From: Rhodopseudomonas palustris HaA2
Lineage (GTDB): Bacteria; Pseudomonadota; Alphaproteobacteria; Rhizobiales; Xanthobacteraceae
Length of the DNA: 64,000 bases
Reading direction: 5' to 3'
Assembly (NCBI RefSeq): GCF_000013365.1
Contig: NC_007778.1
Span: 2,604,001-2,668,000, forward strand
Each line of letters opens with the position of its first letter. The first letter of the stretch is position 1. Under the pieces are notes generated by a model that searched no databases, was not told where the DNA came from, and saw only the letters and a list, made by a program, of their open reading frames with translations. A program made the translations under genes and the position numbers. Shown here piece by piece: positions 57,855 through 64,000 of the stretch.

Positions 57855-58217
57855 ATGTCGAAGTTGAATGTCACGAATGCCCGGCGCAAGACTCGGGTCC
57901 GGATCGCGCTGCGGCGCACCGCCAACGGCCGTCCGCGGCTGTCGGTGTTCCGCTCGTCGAAGCATATTTACGCCCAGGTGATCGACGATCTGAAGGGCGA
58001 GACCCTGGCCTCGGCGTCGTCGCTGGAGAAGTCGATGCGCGAAGCCGGCAACACCGGCGCCAACATCGACGCGGCGAAGGCGGTCGGCAAGCTGCTGGCG
58101 GAGCGCGCGGTGAAGCAGGGCGTCAAGGAAGTCGTGTTCGACCGCGGCGGCTATCTGTATCACGGCCGCGTCAAGGCGCTGGCGGATGCGGCGCGCGAGA
58201 GCGGCCTGAGCTTCTAA
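57855..58217 (+). CDS. rplR: 50S ribosomal protein L18
   Basis: L18, 120 residues, a 5S rRNA binder. It contains [19 protein letters not shown] and ends [18 protein letters not shown] plus AARESGLSF. Confidence 0.99.
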   Translation: MSKLNVTNARRKTRVRIALRRTANGRPRLSVFRSSKHIYAQVIDDLKGETLASASSLEKSMREAGNTGANIDAAKAVGKLLAERAVKQGVKEVVFDRGGYLYHGRVKALADAARESGLSF

Positions 58218-58277
58218 GTTTCGGTTTGAACGGATACAAGGATCGGGGCGACAGCCTCGCAGAGATTGGAAAACACC

Positions 58278-58853
58278 ATGGCAGCTGAACGCGAACGCGG
58301 TGGACGCGAACGGAGCAGGGATCGCGAGGAGCGCGACAGCGAGTTCGTCGACAAGCTCGTCCACATCAACCGTGTGGCGAAGGTCGTGAAGGGCGGCAAG
58401 CGCTTCGGCTTCGCGGCGCTGGTCGTGATCGGCGACCAGAAGGGCCGGGTCGGTTTCGGCCACGGCAAGGCGCGCGAAGTTCCGGAAGCGATCCGCAAGG
58501 CGACCGAAGCGGCGAAGCGCAACCTGACGCGGGTGGCGCTGCGCGAAGGTCGCACGCTGCATCACGACATCGCCGGCCGTCACGGCGCCGGTCGCGTCTA
58601 TCTGCGCGCCGCCCCGGCCGGTACCGGCATCATCGCCGGCGGCCCGATGCGCGCGGTGTTCGAGACGCTCGGCATCCAGGACGTGGTGGCGAAATCGATC
58701 GGCTCGTCGAACCCCTACAACATGGTTCGCGCGACTTTCGATGCGCTGAAGCACGTCGACTCGCCGCGTTCGGTCGCTGCCCGCCGCAACATCAAGGTGT
58801 CCACCCTGCAGGCCCGCCGCGTCGGCGGCGATGCGGAAGTGGTTGCCGAATAA
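58278..58853 (+). CDS. rpsE: 30S ribosomal protein S5
   Basis: S5, 191 residues, important for decoding accuracy. It has a charged N-terminal stretch ([18 protein letters not shown]) before the conserved [20 protein letters not shown]. It starts at ATG 58278; a TTG four codons earlier is less likely. Confidence 0.98.
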   Translation: MAAERERGGRERSRDREERDSEFVDKLVHINRVAKVVKGGKRFGFAALVVIGDQKGRVGFGHGKAREVPEAIRKATEAAKRNLTRVALREGRTLHHDIAGRHGAGRVYLRAAPAGTGIIAGGPMRAVFETLGIQDVVAKSIGSSNPYNMVRATFDALKHVDSPRSVAARRNIKVSTLQARRVGGDAEVVAE

Positions 58854-58909
58854 CGGCGTGATCACGCGATCCCGCTGACAGAGACAAGACGCGATCCGGA
58901 GTGAAGACG

Positions 58910-59104
58910 ATGGCCAACGCCGCAAACATGATCAAGGTCGAGCAGATCGGCAGCCCAATCCGCCGCCATCACTCGCAGCGCGCGACGCTGGTCGGCCTCA
59001 AGCTCAACAAGATCGGCCGGGTCACCGAGCTTCAGGATACGCCTGAAGTTCGCGGCATGATCGCCAAGGTGCAACACCTCGTTCGCGTCGTCGACGAGAA
59101 GTAA
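58910..59104 (+). CDS. rpmD: 50S ribosomal protein L30
   Basis: L30, 64 residues. It starts [19 protein letters not shown] at 58910 and contains [19 protein letters not shown]. Confidence 0.98.
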   Translation: MANAANMIKVEQIGSPIRRHHSQRATLVGLKLNKIGRVTELQDTPEVRGMIAKVQHLVRVVDEK

Positions 59105-59116
59105 GAGGGCAGGGCG

Positions 59117-59602
59117 ATGAAGCTCAGCGAGATTTCCGACAATCCCGGCGCACGCAAGAAGCGCATGCGCATCGGCCGCGGTATCGGCTCCGGCAAAGGC
59201 AAGACCGGCGGCCGTGGCGGCAAGGGCCAGACCGCGCGCTCCGGCGTACGCATCAAGGGCTTCGAAGGCGGCCAGATGCCGCTGCATCGGCGCCTGCCGA
59301 AGCGCGGCTTCAACAACATCTTCCGGCTCGAATTCGCCGAGATCAATCTCGACCGGCTGCAGGATGCGATCGACGCCAAGACGATCGACGCCGGCGCGGT
59401 GATCAACGCCGAGTCGCTGGTCGCGGCCGGTGTGCTGCGTCGCTCGCGCGACGGCGTGCGGCTGCTCGGCCGCGGTGAGCTCAAGGCGAAGCTCACGATC
59501 GAAGTCCACGGCGCCACCAAATCGGCGATCGAGGCGGTCGAGAAGGCCGGCGGATCGGTGAAGATCCTGGCGCCGAAGAAGGACGAAGGCGAAGCCGCGT
59601 AA
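59117..59602 (+). CDS. rplO: 50S ribosomal protein L15
   Basis: L15, 161 residues. It begins [18 protein letters not shown] with the glycine-rich [19 protein letters not shown], and ends in an acidic DEGEAA. It is followed by a 149-base gap before secY. Confidence 0.99.
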   Translation: MKLSEISDNPGARKKRMRIGRGIGSGKGKTGGRGGKGQTARSGVRIKGFEGGQMPLHRRLPKRGFNNIFRLEFAEINLDRLQDAIDAKTIDAGAVINAESLVAAGVLRRSRDGVRLLGRGELKAKLTIEVHGATKSAIEAVEKAGGSVKILAPKKDEGEAA

Positions 59603-59614
59603 CATTGCCGTCAT

Positions 59615-59632
59615 CGCCCGCGAAAGCGGGCG
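59615..59632 (+). other. Perfect hairpin between rplO and secY
   Basis: CGCCCGC-GAAA-GCGGGCG, a 7-bp stem with a GNRA-type loop, 12 bases after the rplO stop. No T-run follows, so it may lower read-through into secY or protect the upstream message. Confidence 0.55.
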
Positions 59633-59751
59633 CCGGCCTTGCCGGCGGCGGTGGAATTGACGACATTCGCACACCAAATGATGCCCGGCGCTCCCTCGGC
59701 GGCCCGCATCCGGCGGCACCACGGGACGAGTAGCGCGGGAGAAAGCCGGAC

Positions 59752-61083
59752 ATGGTCTCTGCAGCGGAACAACTCGCGGCCAACCTCAATTTCTCGGCGC
59801 TCGGCAAGGCCGAAGAGCTGAAGAAGCGGATCTGGTTCACGCTCGGCGCGCTGCTGGTCTACCGGCTCGGCACCTACATCCCGCTGCCCGGCATCGATCC
59901 CACGGTGTGGGAGCAGGTGTTCAAGTCGCAGGCCGGCGGCATTCTCGGCATGTTCAACATGTTCGCCGGCGGCGGCATCCACCGCATGGCGATCTTCGCG
60001 CTCAACATCATGCCGTACATCTCGGCATCGATCATCGTGCAGCTCTTGACCACGGTGTCGCCGCAGCTCGAGGCGCTGAAGAAGGAAGGCGAATCCGGCC
60101 GCAAGACGCTGAACCAGTACACCCGCTATCTCACGGTGATCCTGGCGGCGTTCCAGTCCTACGGCATCGCCGTCGGCCTGCAGGGCGCCGGCAATGTGGT
60201 GTCGGAGCCCGGCGCGTTCTTCCTGCTGTCGACGGCGATCACGCTGACCGGCGGAACCATGTTCCTGATGTGGCTGGGCGAGCAGATCACTTCGCGCGGC
60301 ATCGGCAACGGCATCTCGCTGATCATCCTCGCCGGCATCGTCGCCGAGTTGCCCTCGGCGCTCGCCAGCATGCTCGAACTCGGCCGTCAGGGCGCGCTGT
60401 CGACCGCGCTGATCCTGCTGGTGCTGGTGATGTCGGTCGTCGTCATCGCCTTCATCGTGTTCATGGAGCGGGCGCAGCGCCGGCTGCTGATCCAGTATCC
60501 GAAGCGCCAGGTCGGCAACAAGATGTTCGAGGGCCAGTCCTCGCATCTGCCGCTGAAGCTCAACACCTCCGGCGTGATCCCGCCGATCTTCGCCTCGTCG
60601 CTGCTGCTGCTGCCGACCACGATCGCGAGCTTCAATTCGGGCACCGGCCCGGAATGGTTCCAGTGGATCGTCACCCAGTTCGGCCACGGCCGGCCGCTGT
60701 TCCTGGTGTTCTACATCGCGATGATCGTGTTCTTCGCGTTCTTCTACACCGCGATCGTGTTCAACCCGACCGAGACCGCGGACAATCTGAAGAAGCACGG
60801 CGGCTTCATCCCGGGCATCCGCCCCGGCGAGCGCACCGCGGAATACATCGACTTCGTGCTGACGCGCATCACCGCGGTCGGAGCGATCTATCTGGCGATC
60901 GTCTGTCTGATCCCCGAAGTCCTGATTTCCTACGCGGCGGTGCCGTTCTATTTCGGCGGAACTTCGCTTCTGATCGTGGTCAGCGTCACGATGGACACGG
61001 TCGCCCAGGTGCAGGGCTATCTGCTGGCGCATCAGTATGAAGGCCTGATCCGGAAGTCGAAGTTGAGGGGCCGTAAGAAATGA
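59752..61083 (+). CDS. secY: Preprotein translocase subunit SecY
   Basis: SecY, 443 residues, the channel of the inner-membrane Sec translocon with ten membrane helices. Landmarks are the plug region [38 protein letters not shown], and the cytoplasmic loop region [19 protein letters not shown]. Its stop overlaps the adk start by 4 bases. Confidence 0.99.
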   Translation: MVSAAEQLAANLNFSALGKAEELKKRIWFTLGALLVYRLGTYIPLPGIDPTVWEQVFKSQAGGILGMFNMFAGGGIHRMAIFALNIMPYISASIIVQLLTTVSPQLEALKKEGESGRKTLNQYTRYLTVILAAFQSYGIAVGLQGAGNVVSEPGAFFLLSTAITLTGGTMFLMWLGEQITSRGIGNGISLIILAGIVAELPSALASMLELGRQGALSTALILLVLVMSVVVIAFIVFMERAQRRLLIQYPKRQVGNKMFEGQSSHLPLKLNTSGVIPPIFASSLLLLPTTIASFNSGTGPEWFQWIVTQFGHGRPLFLVFYIAMIVFFAFFYTAIVFNPTETADNLKKHGGFIPGIRPGERTAEYIDFVLTRITAVGAIYLAIVCLIPEVLISYAAVPFYFGGTSLLIVVSVTMDTVAQVQGYLLAHQYEGLIRKSKLRGRKK

Positions 61084-62105
61084 GACTGATCCTTCTCGGG
61101 CCGCCGGGGGCGGGCAAGGGAACGCAAGCGGCCCGCCTGGTTCAGCAATACGGACTGGTGCAGCTTTCCACCGGAGACATGCTGCGCGCCGCGGTCGCGG
61201 CCGGCACGCCGGTCGGGCTGAAGGCCAAGGACATCATGGCGAGCGGCGGCCTGGTGCCGGACGAGGTGGTGATCGGCATCATCTCCGACCGCATCGAGCA
61301 GCCCGACGCCACCAACGGCTTCATCCTCGACGGCTTTCCGCGCACCGTGCCGCAGGCCGAGGCGCTCGACGCGCTGCTCAAGGACAAGAAGCTCGGCCTC
61401 GATGCCGTGGTCGAATTGCGGGTCAACGAAAGCGCGCTGCTGGCCCGGGTCGAGACCCGCGTCGCGGAGATGCGCGAGCGGGGCGAGGAGCCCCGCGCCG
61501 ACGACAACGCCGAGGCGCTGGCGAAGCGCCTGACCGCGTATCGCCTGCAGACCGAGCCGCTGGTCGAGTATTATTCGGACAAGCGCAAGCTGCTGACCGT
61601 CGACGGCATGATGACCATCGACGAGGTCACCCGCGAGATCGGCCGGATCCTTGAGGCGCTCGGCGAGGCCAACGCCAAGAAGGCTGCCAAGACCGCCGCT
61701 GCCAAGCGCGCGGTCAAAAAGAGCGCGAAGCCGGCCAAGGCTTCCGGCAAGCCCAAGGCTTCCGGCAAGGCGAAAGCTCCCGGCAAGGCTCCGGCCAAGA
61801 AAGCTTCGGCCAAGAAGGCAGTTAGCGGAAAATCTTCGAGCAAGGCGGAATCCGCCAAGACGGCTTCGGCCGGTCTGAAGAAGCCGGCGAAAGCCACGAA
61901 GAAGACTGGCAAAAAGGCCGCCAAGGTCGCGAGCAAGGCGCCCGCCAAGGCGGCCAAGACGGCCGGCAAGAAAGCAAACAAATCGAAGGCCAAATCGGCC
62001 GCCAAGGCGCCGAAACGCGGCGCCAAGGTGACGAAGAAGGCGGCCAAGAAGGCGGGGACGCCCTCCGCCCAAAAGGCCAGGAAAGTCAACAAAAAGCGAG
62101 CTTGA
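61080..62105 (+). CDS. adk: Adenylate kinase with long histone H1-like Lys/Ala tail
   Basis: Protein of 341 residues. Residues 1 to about 190 are a complete short-type (zinc-free LID) adenylate kinase that interconverts ATP, AMP and ADP: P-loop [14 protein letters not shown] (7-20), [17 protein letters not shown], and [14 protein letters not shown]. From about residue 195 to the end there are some 145 residues made mostly of Lys, Ala, Ser and Pro, with repeated AKKA, PAKA and SGKA units, like histone H1 C-terminal domains. The frame is continuous and base use does not change abruptly, so this is a true extension. DNA, RNA or ribosome binding by the tail is a guess. Start overlaps secY (ATGA). 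Confidence 0.95.
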   Translation: MRLILLGPPGAGKGTQAARLVQQYGLVQLSTGDMLRAAVAAGTPVGLKAKDIMASGGLVPDEVVIGIISDRIEQPDATNGFILDGFPRTVPQAEALDALLKDKKLGLDAVVELRVNESALLARVETRVAEMRERGEEPRADDNAEALAKRLTAYRLQTEPLVEYYSDKRKLLTVDGMMTIDEVTREIGRILEALGEANAKKAAKTAAAKRAVKKSAKPAKASGKPKASGKAKAPGKAPAKKASAKKAVSGKSSSKAESAKTASAGLKKPAKATKKTGKKAAKVASKAPAKAAKTAGKKANKSKAKSAAKAPKRGAKVTKKAAKKAGTPSAQKARKVNKKRA

Positions 62106-62292
62106 ACCTGGATTCGGTTGACGAACAGAAACGGAATCCTTTAATAAGGCCCGATATCCCGTCGGATAGGTTTCAGACGATGCCGGGCCCCAGAACGACC
62201 GAGGGGATGGCGTCGTGTTCGCGTTTGTGAACGCCAGCCCGAGATAGCAAGAATCAGCCGGCCGGTTGCGGTCGGTGACAGGAGAGAAGTCT

Positions 62293-62661
62293 GTGGCCCG
62301 TATAGCCGGCGTGAATATCCCGACCAACAAGCGCGTGCTGATCGCGCTCCAGTACATCCATGGCATCGGCCAGAAGAACGCCGCCGAGATCATCGAGAAG
62401 GTGAAGATCCCGGTGGATCGTCGCGTCAATCAGTTGAGCGACGCCGAGGTTCTTCAGATTCGCGAAGTCATCGACCGCGACTATCTGGTCGAGGGCGATC
62501 TTCGTCGCGAGACCGGCATGAACATCAAGCGCCTGATGGACCTCGGCTGCTATCGCGGCCTGCGCCATCGTCGCGGTCTGCCGGTGCGTGGCCAGCGCAC
62601 CCACACCAACGCCCGCACCCGCAAGGGTCCGGCGAAGGCGATCGCCGGCAAGAAGAAGTAA
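62293..62661 (+). CDS. rpsM: 30S ribosomal protein S13
   Basis: S13, 122 residues, contacts tRNA in the 30S head. The GTG at 62293 ([15 protein letters not shown]) has GGAGAG 6 bases upstream. It ends [20 protein letters not shown]. The 187-base gap after adk probably holds a promoter, but I could not assign one. Confidence 0.99.
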   Translation: MARIAGVNIPTNKRVLIALQYIHGIGQKNAAEIIEKVKIPVDRRVNQLSDAEVLQIREVIDRDYLVEGDLRRETGMNIKRLMDLGCYRGLRHRRGLPVRGQRTHTNARTRKGPAKAIAGKKK

Positions 62662-62665
62662 TTTT

Positions 62666-62738
62666 GCGAGTAGCGAACGGCGAATGGCGGGTAGGGGCTT
62701 CCCCTATTCGCCGCTCGCTTTTCGCCATTCGCCGTTTC
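62666..62738. repeat. Large hairpin element between rpsM and rpsK
   Basis: AACGGCGAATGGCG (62676-62689) and CGCCATTCGCCGTT (62723-62736) form a perfect 14-bp stem, with further pairing of AGGGG and CCCCT inside. It resembles the smaller element at 49868 in motif style (GCGAATAGCGAA/GCGAGTAGCGAA). Confidence 0.75.
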
Positions 62739-62790
62739 GGTGGAGCCGCTGGTGTTACGGCGGCGTTGAGATCACTCAGAAAGGTAGACC

Positions 62791-63180
62791 ATGGCTAAGG
62801 AAGCCGGCCGCATTCGCCGCCGCGAGCGCAAGAACATCGCCTCTGGCATTGCGCATGTGAACTCGTCGTTCAACAACACGACCATCACCATCACCGACGC
62901 GCAGGGCAATGCGATCGCCTGGTCGTCGGCCGGCACGATGGGCTTCAAGGGCTCGCGCAAGTCGACCCCCTACGCCGCGCAGGTCGCGGCCGAGGACGTC
63001 GCCAAGAAGGCGCAGGAGCACGGCATGCGCACCCTCGAAGTCGAGGTCGCCGGTCCGGGTTCGGGCCGCGAATCGGCGCTGCGCGCGCTGCAGGCGTCGG
63101 GTTTCACGGTGACCTCGATCCGTGACGTCACCACGATCCCGCACAACGGCTGCCGGCCGCGCAAGCGGCGTCGGGTCTGA
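62791..63180 (+). CDS. rpsK: 30S ribosomal protein S11
   Basis: S11, 129 residues, on the 30S platform. It contains [19 protein letters not shown] and ends [18 protein letters not shown]. rpoA follows directly with no rpsD between, the alphaproteobacterial order. Confidence 0.99.
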   Translation: MAKEAGRIRRRERKNIASGIAHVNSSFNNTTITITDAQGNAIAWSSAGTMGFKGSRKSTPYAAQVAAEDVAKKAQEHGMRTLEVEVAGPGSGRESALRALQASGFTVTSIRDVTTIPHNGCRPRKRRRV

Positions 63181-63311
63181 TTTTTTCTGTCGCGGGTGGT
63201 GTCGAGCCGCCCGCGGCTTTCGATACTTTGGCGCGGATTGATCCGCAGTTTCCATCGCCAGTGACCGCGCCCTTATTTCGGCGGCGATCGACCGGCCAGG
63301 AAGGTGACACA

Positions 63312-64000
63312 GTGACGATCCAGAAGAATTGGCAAGAACTCATTCGACCGAACAAGCTGCAGGTGACTGCCGGCAGCGATGCCACCCGGTTCGCGACGCT
63401 GGTCGCCGAGCCGCTCGAGCGCGGCTTCGGCCAGACACTCGGCAACGCGCTGCGGCGCGTGCTGCTGTCGTCGCTGCAGGGCGCGGCGGTGCAGTCGGTG
63501 CACATCGACGGCGTGCTGCACGAGTTCTCCTCGATCGCCGGCGTGCGCGAGGACGTCACCGACATCGTGCTGAACATCAAGGACATCTCGCTGAAGATGC
63601 AGGGCGAAGGCCCGAAGCGGATGGTCGTCAAGAAGCAGGGGCCGGGCGTCGTCACCGCCGGTGACATCCAGACCGTCGGCGACATCGTCGTGCTCAATCC
63701 GGACCTGCAGATCTGCACCCTCGACGAGGGCGCCGAGATCCGCATGGAATTCACCGTCAACACCGGCAAGGGCTACGTCGCCGCCGAGCGCAACCGTCCG
63801 GAAGACGCGCCGATCGGCCTGATCCCGGTCGACAGCCTGTACTCTCCGGTGCGCAAGGTGTCGTACAAGGTCGAGAACACCCGCGAGGGTCAGATCCTCG
63901 ACTACGACAAGCTGACCATGACGGTCGAGACCAACGGCGCGCTGACCCCGGACGACGCGGTCGCCTTCGCCGCCCGCATCCTGCAGGACCAGCTCAACGT
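63312..64000 (+). CDS. rpoA: DNA-directed RNA polymerase subunit alpha, 3' end cut by window edge
   Basis: RNA polymerase alpha subunit; the first 229 residues are visible. It starts at GTG 63312 ([18 protein letters not shown]) with AAGG about 7 bases upstream. The dimerisation/assembly domain is intact: [21 protein letters not shown] (family motif) and [17 protein letters not shown]. The C-terminal DNA-binding domain lies outside the window. Confidence 0.99.
   Translation, partial: MTIQKNWQELIRPNKLQVTAGSDATRFATLVAEPLERGFGQTLGNALRRVLLSSLQGAAVQSVHIDGVLHEFSSIAGVREDVTDIVLNIKDISLKMQGEGPKRMVVKKQGPGVVTAGDIQTVGDIVVLNPDLQICTLDEGAEIRMEFTVNTGKGYVAAERNRPEDAPIGLIPVDSLYSPVRKVSYKVENTREGQILDYDKLTMTVETNGALTPDDAVAFAARILQDQLN

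Overview
The window is high-GC DNA from an alphaproteobacterium. Gene content and order (63-aa SecE, GTG-start rpsM, rpoA directly after rpsK with no rpsD, a lysine-rich adenylate kinase next to secY, and CCGGGCTTGACCCGGC-type intergenic palindromes) point to Rhodopseudomonas or a close relative (Bradyrhizobium group). That assignment is inference from sequence alone. The backbone is the translation/transcription super-cluster: tRNA-Gly(TCC) (cut by the window edge), tuf, tRNA-Trp, secE-nusG, rplK-rplA, rplJ-rplL, rpoB-rpoC, rpsL-rpsG-fusA-tuf, the S10/spc genes from rpsJ to secY-adk, and rpsM-rpsK-rpoA (cut by the right edge).

Four blocks of metabolic or transport genes sit in the joints of this backbone. 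Block 1 (466-10650, between tRNA-Gly and tuf) holds a D-2-hydroxyacid dehydrogenase coupled to a lactate permease, then a TetR regulator with an 18-bp palindrome and an acyl-CoA dehydrogenase, APH-type kinase, SDR, histidine-phosphatase, SDR and serine beta-lactamase-fold set. Its enzymes resemble the split form of ACAD10/11 and the Lva-type 4-hydroxyacyl-CoA route. Block 2 (12622-21226, between tRNA-Trp and secE) is an IclR regulator divergent from a Rieske oxygenase, a glutamine-synthetase-like ligase and a complete branched-chain-type ABC importer. Block 3 (23788-28207, between rplA and rplJ) holds a second D-2-hydroxyacid dehydrogenase and a periplasmic molybdenum hydroxylase (2Fe-2S subunit, Tat-exported large subunit) with a diheme cytochrome. 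Block 4 (39180-44788, between rpoC and rpsL) holds an FAD oxidoreductase-methyltransferase fusion, an ABC exporter half-transporter and a predicted outer-membrane barrel; all three proteins carry runs of Asp/Glu.

Intrinsic terminators follow the block 1 kinase (6441), the first tuf (12037), rplA (23713) and rpoC (38904). Structured leaders precede rplK, rplJ and rpsL. From rpsL to rpoA (45673-64000) gene order is the usual one, with short gaps and only two hairpin-type intergenic elements. The two tuf genes encode identical proteins and differ by about 15 synonymous bases, as expected from gene conversion.

At least four families of intergenic palindromic elements occur, three of them in two copies each. 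No insertion sequence, integrase, prophage or CRISPR array was seen. The strongest candidates for undescribed biology are block 4 (acidic-run oxidase-methyltransferase, exporter and barrel), the kinase/dehydrogenase/phosphatase cluster in block 1, and the Rieske plus amide-ligase operon in block 2.
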